From: Roseiarcus sp035606915
GTDB lineage: Bacteria; Pseudomonadota; Alphaproteobacteria; Rhizobiales; Beijerinckiaceae
DNA length: 64,000 nucleotides
Reading direction: 5' to 3'
Assembly (NCBI GenBank): GCA_035606915.1
Contig: DATNDU010000196.1
Span: 1-64,000 of the forward strand
Shown here: one piece after another, positions 38,959 to 47,218 of the stretch
How positions within the stretch are numbered: position 1 is the first letter of the stretch
How the letters are laid out: every line of letters starts with the position of its first letter
The notes under the pieces: model-generated
Seen by the model: the letters and a program-made list of their open reading frames with translations, nothing else
Told to the model about the DNA's origin: nothing
Databases searched by the model: none
Translations under genes and position numbers: made by a program

Positions 38959-40326
38959 CTACCCCTCTTGTTGGCCGTAATGCGGCAGGAACACAGTTTC
39001 GAGCCAACGCGTGTCGAGTTTGTTGGCGAGAAAATCGGCATGGCTGGCCACCGCGCGCAGCAACCCGATGTTGGTGGAGACGCCCGCCACCTCGAATGCG
39101 TCCAGCGCGTCGCGCAGCCGCGCCACAGCGCCCGGGCGATCGTGCGCATGCACGATCAACTTGGCGATCATGCTGTCGTAGTAGGGCGAGACCATCGTGC
39201 CCTCCTCGATCGCGGTGTCGAGCCGCACCCCCTCGCCGTGCGGCGGCCGCCAGCGCGTGATGCGGCCGGGCGAGGGCAGGAAGCCGCGGCGGGGATCCTC
39301 GGCGAGAATACGCGCCTCGATCGCATGGCCGTGGGGAAAGATGTCGCGCTGCTCGACCCGAGGCGCCACGCCGCCGGCGACTTCGAGTTGCAGACGCACC
39401 AGATCGACCCCCGAAATCATCTCGGAAACCGGGTGCTCAACCTGAATGCGCGCGTTGACTTCCATGAAGTAGAAGACGTCGCGATCGACGTCGTAGAGGA
39501 ATTCGACGGTGCCGGCGTTGCGATAGCGGATGGAGCCGAGCAAATCCACCGCCGCCTCGTGCAGCCGCGCCCGGGTTGCGTTCGGCATCGCCGACGCGGG
39601 CGCTTCCTCGATCATCTTCTGATAGCGCCGCTGCATCGAACAATCGCGTTCGCCGAAATGCAGCACCCGCCCGTCGCCAAGGCCTAGCGCCTGCACCTCG
39701 ATATGGCGCGCGCGCTCGACATAACGTTCGAGGTAGAGCGTGCCGTCGCCGAACGCCTCCTTGGCCTCGACGGAGGCGCGTTCGAAGCCTTCGGCCAACG
39801 CCTTGGCGTCGCGCGCCACCACCATGCCGCGCCCGCCGCCGCCGGCCGAGGCTTTGGTGACGACGGGAAAGCCGATCTGCGAAGCGAAAGCGACAGCCGC
39901 TGCCGCGCTCTCCAGCTTCGCACTTCCCGGGGTCATGGCGACGCCGGCGGCTTTCGCAAGCCGCCGCGCCGCCAGCTTGTCGCCGACCGCCTCGATCGAT
40001 TCCGACGAAGGACCGATGAATGTCACGCCGTGTTGTTCGCAAAGCCGCGCCAGCGAGGCGCGCTCGGAAAGGAAACCGTATCCGGGATGCAGCGCGTCGC
40101 AGCCGGTCGCCTTGGCCGCATGCACGACGAGTTCGGCGTTGAGATAAGACGAGCGCGCCGGCGCCGGGCCGAGCGTGACGACGCGATCGGCCTCCCTCGC
40201 CGCCATGCTCTCGCGATCTGCGGCCGAGGCCGCCAGCACCGTTTCGAGCCCGAGCGCCTTCGCCGCGCGCACGACGCGCAACGCGATCTCCCCCCTGTTG
40301 GCGACCAGAACCCGGCGCAGACGCAT
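38959..40326 (-). CDS. biotin carboxylase (AccC-like)
   Basis: A 455-residue ATP-grasp biotin carboxylase, carboxylating biotin on its carrier with bicarbonate and ATP. All usual motifs are intact: VLVANRGEIA at the N-terminus, KASAGGGGRGM (ATP-binding Gly loop, near 159-169), HIEVQ, ERDCSMQRRYQKMIEE and EVNARIQVEHPVSE. Its length is normal. It sits between the biotin carrier (1-base gap) and the carboxyltransferase (2-base gap), so the three form one carboxylase. This is separate from the housekeeping acetyl-CoA carboxylase, since the carboxyltransferase is of another type. Confidence 0.9.
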   Translation of the reverse strand: MRLRRVLVANRGEIALRVVRAAKALGLETVLAASAADRESMAAREADRVVTLGPAPARSSYLNAELVVHAAKATGCDALHPGYGFLSERASLARLCEQHGVTFIGPSSESIEAVGDKLAARRLAKAAGVAMTPGSAKLESAAAAVAFASQIGFPVVTKASAGGGGRGMVVARDAKALAEGFERASVEAKEAFGDGTLYLERYVERARHIEVQALGLGDGRVLHFGERDCSMQRRYQKMIEEAPASAMPNATRARLHEAAVDLLGSIRYRNAGTVEFLYDVDRDVFYFMEVNARIQVEHPVSEMISGVDLVRLQLEVAGGVAPRVEQRDIFPHGHAIEARILAEDPRRGFLPSPGRITRWRPPHGEGVRLDTAIEEGTMVSPYYDSMIAKLIVHAHDRPGAVARLRDALDAFEVAGVSTNIGLLRAVASHADFLANKLDTRWLETVFLPHYGQQEG

Positions 40327-40327
40327 C

Positions 40328-40813
40328 TCAGGCGTCGGGTTCGATAAGGAACAGCACCTGATCGAACTCCACCAGTTCGCTGTCCTCGACCATCACCTGC
40401 CGCACGACGCCGGTGACGCCGGCGAAGACGGACGTGAACAGCTTCATGACCTCGATCAGGCAAAGCTCAGTCATCGGCTCGATCCGCTGCCCCAGTTCCA
40501 CATAGGGCGGCGCGCCGGGTTTCGGAGAGCGGTAGAAGGTGCCGAGATTGGGCGCGCGCACGGCGATCCAATGATCGGGCGCTGCCCCATGTTTCAACGC
40601 AGCGCTGCCCGCAGCAACAACAGGAGCGGGCGCGGACGCCGGCGCGACGGGCGCCGAGGCGGCCATTTCGCCAGCGGCCGGCGACGGCCTTGCGCCCGGC
40701 GATTTCGAGATGAACAAGTCCAGGCCATCGATCTTGAGTTTCATCTCGCTCCAGTCGGACGCCTCGAAGGTCTGCAACAGCGCTTCGATGTCCTTGGCGG
40801 TGACGTCGCTCAT
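40328..40813 (-). CDS. biotin carboxyl carrier protein (AccB-like)
   Basis: A 161-residue biotin carrier. An N-terminal AccB-like part (about 1-40) and an Ala/Pro linker (45-75) precede the biotinyl domain (about 85-160). The biotinylated residue is Lys124 in EVMKLF, a known variant of the EAMKM motif. The start overlaps the stop of the PPDK-like gene (ATGA, 40810-40813). It carries carboxyl groups between the biotin carboxylase and the atypical carboxyltransferase. Confidence 0.88.
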   Translation of the reverse strand: MSDVTAKDIEALLQTFEASDWSEMKLKIDGLDLFISKSPGARPSPAAGEMAASAPVAPASAPAPVVAAGSAALKHGAAPDHWIAVRAPNLGTFYRSPKPGAPPYVELGQRIEPMTELCLIEVMKLFTSVFAGVTGVVRQVMVEDSELVEFDQVLFLIEPDA

Positions 40814-42591
40814 GCGTTCTCAACCTTGACGGCGGCTTCGGCGGCCAGGCGGACCGCGACGAGCAGGGGGGGCAAAATGGGATCGGCGACTATGAATTCG
40901 AGTCCCGCCTCGATCGCCGCGCGCACGCCCTCGTCGGAGGCGATGAGGCCGCCGCGGACGCCGCGCGCGCCTTTGACGCGCTGAAGCGCGAGGCCGATCT
41001 TTTCGGGCGCCGCGGCGTCGGCATCCCCGGTGATGTCGATCGCCGTTTGCGCTTCCGCGCAGGATGCCGCGATCACGCGCAGCGGCGATTGCTTCGCCGC
41101 CCACTGCGTGAGGACGGCCAGCGCCTTGTCGCCGCTCTCGTCGGGGGCCTCGATTTCGAGCGCGCCCGCATAAACTTTGCCGGCGCGGCCATCGACCGTC
41201 ACCAGTTCGTTTGTCATTTGCTGAAGTGCGCCCCTGCCGCAGCCGACGACGCAGGGAAGACCCAGCGCGCGACTGACGACAGCGGCGTGCGATGTGCTGC
41301 CGCCCTCTTGGGTGACGACCGCCCGCGCCGCGATCATGCCATGCAGGTCGTCGGGGCTCGTCGTCGGGCGGGCAAGAACAACCGGGTCGCCCTGATCGGC
41401 GCGCCGCTCGGCTTCGTCGGAATTGGTGACGACGAAACCTATGCCGACGCCTGGCGACGCCGGCTCGCCGGACGCGAGCAGACGCGCGCCTCCGAGCGCG
41501 CGCGCACGAATGCGCGGGCTCAGCAGGATTCGCACCTGATCGGGCGAGACCCGCATGACGGCCGCCTTGCGGTCGATCAGGCCTTCCTCGGCGAGAGCGA
41601 CGGCGATCTCAGCGGCGGCATGTGGGGCCAGCTTGGCGGCGCGCGATTGCAGGAAGTAGAGCCGGCCCCGCTCGACCGTGAATTCGATGTCCTGGACGTC
41701 GCGCCCCGCCTTTTCGAGCGCCTGGGCGGCGTTCAGCAATTCGGCCAGCGCCTCCGGCACGTCCGCGCCCAGCGCGGTCAGCGGTTGCGGCGTGAATTTG
41801 CCGGACACGACATCCTCGCCCTGCGCGCGCGGAAGATATTCGCCATAGGGCTCGCGCGCGCCTGTCGAAGGATTTCGCGAGAACAGGACGCCGGTGCCGG
41901 AACGCGCGTCGAGATTGCCGAACACCATCGCCTGCACCGTGACGGCGGTGCCGAGGTCATCGGAGATTTTGTGGTGCTGGCGATAGCGCCGGGCGCGACG
42001 CGAATTCCAGGAGTGGAACACCGCTCGCACGGCCTCGCGCAATTGCTGGCGCGCGTCCGCCGGAATTTCGGCGCCGCAATGGGCGGCGATCGCCGCGCGC
42101 CATTCGGCCGGCCTCCTGGCCTCGTCGAGTTCCGGCGCCGCGAATTTCAGCACGATTTGCGCATAGAGATCGAGGAAGCGCTTGTGGGTGTTTCGGGCGA
42201 AGGCGGCATCGCCGCATTCGGCCGCCAGCGCCGCCTCCGTCGCATCGTTGACGCCGAGGTTGAGGACTGTATCCATCATGCCCGGCATCGAGACCGGCGC
42301 GCCCGAGCGCACCGAGACGAGCAGCGGATGAGGGCCTTGGCCGAATGTGCGTTCGGTCTTTGCCGCGAGCCAGGCGATCGCGGCGTCGATTTCTGTTTCC
42401 AGTTCCGGCGGCTCGCATCCGTTGGCGAGAAAGGCCTTGCACGCCGACGTCGTGACGACGAACGCCGCGGGCACGGTGAGGCCGAGCGCCTGCATGCGAG
42501 CAACCGACCAAGCCTTGCCGCCGACGAGATCGCGCGAGGGCATACCCTTGCCGTCCAGTCCCAGCGTCCATTGTCCAAATGCGTGAGCCAT
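40810..42591 (-). CDS. PPDK-like protein lacking the PEP/pyruvate TIM barrel
   Basis: A 593-residue relative of pyruvate phosphate dikinase. The N-terminal ATP-grasp nucleotide domain is present (SVRSGAPVSMPGMMDTVLNL, 93-112; GVLFSRNPSTG). So is the swivelling phosphohistidine domain with His435 in TQEGGSTSHAAVVSRALG. The C-terminal TIM barrel that binds PEP/pyruvate in full-length dikinases (about 870 residues) is absent; only about 150 residues follow His435. Shortened PPDK-like proteins are known in actinobacteria. Here phosphate could be passed from ATP via His435 to an acceptor held by a partner protein. The genes overlapping or abutting it encode a winged-helix protein and the biotin carrier. 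Confidence 0.85.
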   Translation of the reverse strand: MAHAFGQWTLGLDGKGMPSRDLVGGKAWSVARMQALGLTVPAAFVVTTSACKAFLANGCEPPELETEIDAAIAWLAAKTERTFGQGPHPLLVSVRSGAPVSMPGMMDTVLNLGVNDATEAALAAECGDAAFARNTHKRFLDLYAQIVLKFAAPELDEARRPAEWRAAIAAHCGAEIPADARQQLREAVRAVFHSWNSRRARRYRQHHKISDDLGTAVTVQAMVFGNLDARSGTGVLFSRNPSTGAREPYGEYLPRAQGEDVVSGKFTPQPLTALGADVPEALAELLNAAQALEKAGRDVQDIEFTVERGRLYFLQSRAAKLAPHAAAEIAVALAEEGLIDRKAAVMRVSPDQVRILLSPRIRARALGGARLLASGEPASPGVGIGFVVTNSDEAERRADQGDPVVLARPTTSPDDLHGMIAARAVVTQEGGSTSHAAVVSRALGLPCVVGCGRGALQQMTNELVTVDGRAGKVYAGALEIEAPDESGDKALAVLTQWAAKQSPLRVIAASCAEAQTAIDITGDADAAAPEKIGLALQRVKGARGVRGGLIASDEGVRAAIEAGLEFIVADPILPPLLVAVRLAAEAAVKVENA

Positions 42592-42606
42592 CGCCGCGAC
42601 CTGGCC

Positions 42607-43209
42607 TTATTCGGTGCGTTCGCGCCGCATCAGGCGCAAGAGGTCTTCGTGCAACTCGAACCAGACCGTGTGATAGCTCTCGATCTTGGCGTCGCTGACC
42701 CAGGCGATCGCGCCCTTCTCGGCCTTGTCCAGCGCCTCGGCGAGCTTCTCGCCATAAATCGACATGCGCGGCAGCGCGCTCGCGAGTTGCGCAATCACGG
42801 GCTCGATGCGCTCGTGCAGATCGCCGAGTTTGTCGATGATCCTGGAATCGTAGTCTTCGTCGCTGTGATCGTTGGGGACGCGCTCGCCGCGAACGGGGAT
42901 CGTCTGCCAGTCGGTTATCAATTGCTTCAAGACCGTATTCAGGCGCTCGAAGCCGGCGTACCCGGCCTGGAAGGCGGGATTGGCGCGTTCGGCCTCGTAA
43001 TAGCGCGAATAGTCGGCCTCGAGCAGCATCCGCGCCGCCGGGGCCAGCAGATAGCGGCCGTTGATTTCCATCGCGCGCTTGGAGGCGACGAGCTTGTCGA
43101 GCGTATTCCTGACATCGCCGGGATCGAGACCCAGGACGCCGGCGACGTCCTCGGCGCTCGCGTGCTTCTTGATCGCCAGGCCATGCATGACCAGATGCGC
43201 CTCGTTCAC
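42607..43209 (-). CDS. winged-helix protein associated with the PPDK-like gene
   Basis: A 200-residue protein. Residues about 8-62 form a winged-helix-like module (LAIKKHASAEDVAGVLGL; VRNTLDKLVASKRAMEING). The rest is helical, acidic and Trp-containing, ending in FELHEDLLRLMRRERTE. I do not recognise a named family. It lies 15 bases upstream of the PPDK-like gene and overlaps the acyl-CoA ligase stop by 4 bp, so it is coexpressed. It may bind the PPDK-like protein rather than DNA, because it is embedded in the enzyme operon and has an unusually long helical tail. This is inference. Confidence 0.6.
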   Translation of the reverse strand: MNEAHLVMHGLAIKKHASAEDVAGVLGLDPGDVRNTLDKLVASKRAMEINGRYLLAPAARMLLEADYSRYYEAERANPAFQAGYAGFERLNTVLKQLITDWQTIPVRGERVPNDHSDEDYDSRIIDKLGDLHERIEPVIAQLASALPRMSIYGEKLAEALDKAEKGAIAWVSDAKIESYHTVWFELHEDLLRLMRRERTE

Positions 43210-44717
43210 TCCGAAGCCTCCTCGCGGTTCGCGTCGACCTGTCGATTGCTTCGCGCGATCAGCGTTTCGCGAACCGAACGACGCAGGATCTTGTTGGCCG
43301 AACTCTTCGGCAGTTCAGGCCAGATCTCGACCCCTTTCGGGCGCTTGTAGCCGGCGAGATTGTCGCGCGCGTGCGCCAGAATGCGCTCGGCTTCCACGCC
43401 TGCCCTGCACGAGACGACAGCGTAGATGCGATCGCCCCATTTCTCGTCGGGAAGCCCAACGACCGCAGCCTCGATCACACCCTCGCAGGCGAGCAGCACA
43501 TCCTCCACTTCGCGCGGATAGACGTTGTAGCCGCCGGAAATCAGCATGTCGTTCTTGCGATCGACCAGATAGAAGAAGCCATCGCCGTCCATGTAGCCGA
43601 CGTCGCCGGTGTGCAGCCAACCGTTGCGGAACGCCTGCTCCGTCGCCTCCGGTTTGTTCCAGTAATAGGCCATGGTCTGCGGGCCTCGGCAGACGATTTC
43701 GCCGCGCTCGCCAGCAGGAAGCGGACGGTCCTGGTCGTCGAACACCGCGACATCGACGATTGTGAAGGGACGGCCGCAAGAGCCGATGCGATCGTGATCC
43801 TCGGGCCTCAGGCAGGTGATGACCATGGGGCTCTCGGCCTGGCCGTAGGTCTGCGCGAAGACGCGGCCGAAGCGTTTCTCGGCCCGTTGAAGCAGGGCGG
43901 GCGCGATCGGCGAGGCGCCATAGGAAATCGAGCGCAACGCAAGTTTCGCCGTCTCGACTGCCGGCGTCTCCAGCACCATCGCAAGCATGGTTGGAACCAG
44001 GAACGTATGTTCGCAACGCTCGCGCGCAGCGAGCACGACGAACTCCGCCGCGTCGAACTTAGGCATCACCAGCGAGCGGACCCCCCGCACCAGGGACGGA
44101 AGAAAGAAGGCGCCGGAGGCGTGCGCGATCGGCGCGGCGTGCAAGAATGTCTCGCCCTTGGCGAGATCGGGCGTGAGGTCGGTCAAAAACGCGGAGAGTT
44201 CCGACAATTCTCCGCGCGTCGTCAGCGTGACCGCCTTCGAGCGTCCGGTCGTGCCGCCGGTGTAACCCAGCCGGTAGGGCGCATCGAGCGCCCTGTCGAT
44301 AGCGCAAGGACTTTCCGCGCCCTCCGCCGCCAGCCTCGCGAACTCGGCCGGACCGATCGGGCGCTCGACGCCGAGACGCGCGATCTCGGCGGCGTCGGTC
44401 ATCGTGTGGAACACGCCCCGGCTGCCGCTGTCGGAAAGCTTGAAGGCGTGATTGTCCAGGTGTTCCCGCGTGTTCATGCCGACGCGCACCAGGCCCGCCT
44501 TGGCGAGCGCGTAATAGGCGACGAGACAATCGATGCCGTTCGGCAGCAACACTCCAATGCGGTCGCCAGGCGCGAAACCTGCCGTCAGCAGCGCGTTGCC
44601 TAGTTTGTCCGTCAGTCGGTCGAACTCCCGGAACGAAACGATCCGGTCGCGCTCGACGAGGCAAGGCGCCTCGCCGAAATAGCGGGCGGCGCGTCGGATG
44701 AGGGAACCGATTTGCAT
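43206..44717 (-). CDS. AMP-forming acyl-CoA synthetase
   Basis: A 503-residue ANL ligase. The P-loop reads YTGGTTGRSKAVTL (Ser to Gly in the usual YTSGTTG), with GWLHTGDVGYMDGDGFFYLV and the catalytic Lys in PKSSANKILRR. The ATG 44717 start (MQIGSLIRRA) fits family N-termini; the longer frame encodes Arg-rich sequence. It lies 20 bases downstream of the unrecognised 520-residue gene. It probably activates the acid product of the operon. Specificity is unknown. Confidence 0.87.
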   Translation of the reverse strand: MQIGSLIRRAARYFGEAPCLVERDRIVSFREFDRLTDKLGNALLTAGFAPGDRIGVLLPNGIDCLVAYYALAKAGLVRVGMNTREHLDNHAFKLSDSGSRGVFHTMTDAAEIARLGVERPIGPAEFARLAAEGAESPCAIDRALDAPYRLGYTGGTTGRSKAVTLTTRGELSELSAFLTDLTPDLAKGETFLHAAPIAHASGAFFLPSLVRGVRSLVMPKFDAAEFVVLAARERCEHTFLVPTMLAMVLETPAVETAKLALRSISYGASPIAPALLQRAEKRFGRVFAQTYGQAESPMVITCLRPEDHDRIGSCGRPFTIVDVAVFDDQDRPLPAGERGEIVCRGPQTMAYYWNKPEATEQAFRNGWLHTGDVGYMDGDGFFYLVDRKNDMLISGGYNVYPREVEDVLLACEGVIEAAVVGLPDEKWGDRIYAVVSCRAGVEAERILAHARDNLAGYKRPKGVEIWPELPKSSANKILRRSVRETLIARSNRQVDANREEASE

Positions 44718-44737
44718 GGGCTGGGTCTGGCCTTTCG

Positions 44738-46300
44738 CTAGCGCGCGGCGTTCCTGATCTTCTCGATGTCGGCCCGCCGCAGTTTCGAGCCCTTGCCCTT
44801 GAGCAGGCGCGAGTTGGCTTGTTCGATCTTGTACATCTCGTCGGCGAGCGGCTCGCCGGCGTGGTACTTCACCCAGGTCTCGCACAAGTGCCGGTACGCG
44901 GGCTCAAGCGAGGGCGGGCGCACGGCGCGCGCGAGCCGGTTGTATTCCTCCAGCCCGATGACGCCGCGCGTGGTGTTGTAACGATCGACTTTCGCCGGCA
45001 GGCAACTCGCGCCGGGATAGACAGGCCCACAGCTCAGTGTGTAATCGTCGCCCTGAAGCACCGAATAGGGGATCAGCGAGTAGAGCCGCTGCGGGCCGTT
45101 CGAATGCTGCATCATCGTGTATTCGCTCAGTCGATTCGACGTATGGGTTCCGATGCACAAGCCGACGAGCGCGTCGCGGCTGTATTCGTCGTTGAACAAG
45201 GGGCGGAACCGCTCGGCGCGCTCGTCCACCATCATCCAGTCGTCGACGTCGTAGACCCCCGCGACATGCGCGAGATCCTTGACGATCGAGAAATAGGTGA
45301 TGGCGCCGGCGTCCAACATCTGGTCGCGCGTCCAGCCGGCAATACGCCGCCACAACTTGTTATTGGCGTCCTTCACCTTGTCGGTCAGCGACTTGAAGCA
45401 CGCGGTCAGTTCCTCGCGCGATCCCATTCCGACGGGAACATAGCCGTCCGACAGCGTGTCCGAGGTGTAGAGGCCGACGCCGACGAGCTTGTCGGCGGTG
45501 AATTCCGGCTTCGACTCGAAGCTGCCCCAGTCGTCGACCAGATAGAAATGACAATCCTTGACCGCCATCGTGACGGTCAGGTTGTTGTAAGGCACATCCG
45601 AAGCGACGCCGTCCAGCCACGGGAAGTCGCTTTCGGAAAGATCCATGAAGTCGCGAACGATCATCTCGCGATCTTCGCCGATCTTGTAGGGGCCCGAATT
45701 GTGCAGGCTGATGCGGCTCTCGCACGAGATCAGGAAGCCGTATTGTGACGCCGCCGCCATGAAACCCTGCGCGGCCGCGTGCAGTTCGTCGCCCTGCCGA
45801 CAATCGTACAAGTCCGCATGAAACACCTGAATTCGGCGTTCGGGCAGGAACTGGCCGCGATGGCCGGCCTCCTTATTGGTGATATGGCCGTTGTTGCGAT
45901 TCCAGGAAAGCTGGTAGCGCTTCCAGAAGTCCATGACGTAGATCAGGTCTTCGAGCGCGTCCTGCGGGCGGATGAGCCCAAGCGAAATCAGCCATTCGCG
46001 GCCGAGCAAGTAGAAGCCGGGAAGCGCCCATCCCATCGACGGGTTCTGGATCTTGATGCCGGCGTTGCGCGAGCGGTCGCCAATTTCCTCGGCCGACATC
46101 CGCGATTCGATTTTGCGCAGCAGCGAGGGATAGCGATAATACGCCATCATATAGGACAGCATCATATAGGCGGGCACGGGAAACAGCTTCGATTCCTGCA
46201 CGGTGCGCGTCACGCACAGCCAGTAGGTTTCGTCGGCGCACGCCTGAATGAGGTTGTTGGTTTCAAGAAGCTGCGCGTAACTGATGCGGCTCGAACCCAT
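44738..46300 (-). CDS. unrecognised 520-residue protein of the PPDK-like operon
   Basis: A 520-residue, probably cytoplasmic protein rich in Tyr, Trp and acidic residues, without a signal peptide or clear membrane helix. I recognise no domain. Conspicuous segments are ETYWLCVTRTVQESKLFPVP (24-43), SWNRNNGHITNKEAGHRGQF, NNLTVTMAVKDCHFYLVDDW and GTHTSNRLSEYTMMQHSNGP, with several His/Asp/Asn clusters suitable for a metal or phosphate site. The C-terminus is basic. It is flanked by the swivel protein (37-base gap) and the acyl-CoA ligase (20-base gap). A role as the substrate-binding or catalytic partner of the phosphohistidine proteins is plausible but unproven. Confidence 0.6.
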   Translation of the reverse strand: MGSSRISYAQLLETNNLIQACADETYWLCVTRTVQESKLFPVPAYMMLSYMMAYYRYPSLLRKIESRMSAEEIGDRSRNAGIKIQNPSMGWALPGFYLLGREWLISLGLIRPQDALEDLIYVMDFWKRYQLSWNRNNGHITNKEAGHRGQFLPERRIQVFHADLYDCRQGDELHAAAQGFMAAASQYGFLISCESRISLHNSGPYKIGEDREMIVRDFMDLSESDFPWLDGVASDVPYNNLTVTMAVKDCHFYLVDDWGSFESKPEFTADKLVGVGLYTSDTLSDGYVPVGMGSREELTACFKSLTDKVKDANNKLWRRIAGWTRDQMLDAGAITYFSIVKDLAHVAGVYDVDDWMMVDERAERFRPLFNDEYSRDALVGLCIGTHTSNRLSEYTMMQHSNGPQRLYSLIPYSVLQGDDYTLSCGPVYPGASCLPAKVDRYNTTRGVIGLEEYNRLARAVRPPSLEPAYRHLCETWVKYHAGEPLADEMYKIEQANSRLLKGKGSKLRRADIEKIRNAAR

Positions 46301-46337
46301 CGCAAGTTCCTTCCCGGAATGTCTTTGTTCGAATGCG

Positions 46338-47081
46338 TTATTTGGCCAGCCGCCAGACCCTGGCGGTCACTTCGACGCCGGTTTGATAGGCCTCCGCGGT
46401 CTTGGAGGTCGCGGTGCATTCGATCTCCACCCTGTCGCCTTCCTTGATGCCGCTCACCTTGGCGTTCATCACGCAGGGAATGCCGTATTCGCGCGTCAGG
46501 ATGCCCAGGTGCGAGCGCACCGTCCCGCCGGCGCAGATTACGCCCTTGAACTGTTCCAGGATCGGCGCGGTCAGCGTGCCGCCGCTATCGTCGATGATCG
46601 CCACCGTATCGGCCGGTACGCCCGAGTTGAGCAGTTCCAGCACGCGGTCGCTCGAACGTATGTAGCGGGCGACGCCGATCAGATTCTTGGCGTATTTGAC
46701 GACATTGTCGCCGACCCCGCGCTGCTCGCGCCCGTGCTCGTCGGCCGGCGCGACCACCGCCTCGGGATGCTCGAACGAGAAGGCCTTCGAGTCTTCGCCG
46801 ACCCCCGCCGCCGGCTTATAGACCTCGGGGCGTTCCCGGACCGAGATTATCGCCGAATAGTCGAATCGATGACCGGTCGCTATCAGCTTTGCCTCGATGG
46901 CGGCGAAATCCTTCGCGGTAATCAGATCGTAGGACTTGTCGAACACGAAGCTTGCCCAATCCCCGCCGACGGTGTCGAGTTTGCGGCGGATCAGGTCGTG
47001 GATCGCGGCGTGGTAGGCTTCCACTACGACCGAGGCGTTGGGCTCGGCGTATTTGTCGTTGTCAACAAGAAGCTTGGCCAA
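46338..47081 (-). CDS. stand-alone phosphohistidine-swivel (PEP-utilizing enzyme mobile) domain protein
   Basis: A 247-residue protein. The C-terminal part (about 150-240) is a PEP-utilizing-enzyme mobile domain with the phosphoacceptor His191 in GGTVRSHLGILTREYGIPCV. The N-terminal 145 residues are helical and acidic, with no known motif. In phenylphosphate synthase and other split dikinases, such a mobile domain is a separate subunit shuttling phosphate between an ATP-binding and an acceptor-binding subunit. It is the first gene of the operon running to the thiolase at 36277. Together with the PPDK-like protein it gives the operon two phosphohistidine domains. Confidence 0.82.
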   Translation of the reverse strand: MAKLLVDNDKYAEPNASVVVEAYHAAIHDLIRRKLDTVGGDWASFVFDKSYDLITAKDFAAIEAKLIATGHRFDYSAIISVRERPEVYKPAAGVGEDSKAFSFEHPEAVVAPADEHGREQRGVGDNVVKYAKNLIGVARYIRSSDRVLELLNSGVPADTVAIIDDSGGTLTAPILEQFKGVICAGGTVRSHLGILTREYGIPCVMNAKVSGIKEGDRVEIECTATSKTAEAYQTGVEVTARVWRLAK

Positions 47082-47205
47082 ATCTTCCTCCCTCGCCGGA
47101 GCAGCGCGGCTCGCGACTAAAAATGCCGTCCAACGACGGCTTTCTGTTCGTTGCCGTCAGGATGACGGGACTGCGACGGCATGTCAACAATTCTAAAGGA
47201 CAAAA

Positions 47206-47216
47206 ATGTAGGACAG
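47206..47216. promoter_or_regulatory. predicted GntR-type operator upstream of the swivel-protein operon
   Basis: ATGTAGGACAG shares TGTAGGACA with the site at 33514-33524 and with the inverse copy at 50027. It lies 125 bases upstream of the swivel gene and 3 bases from the stop of the upstream acyl-CoA ligase, so the operon start probably has its own promoter in this 137-bp gap. Assignment to the GntR regulon is inferred. Confidence 0.5.
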
Positions 47217-47218
47217 AC

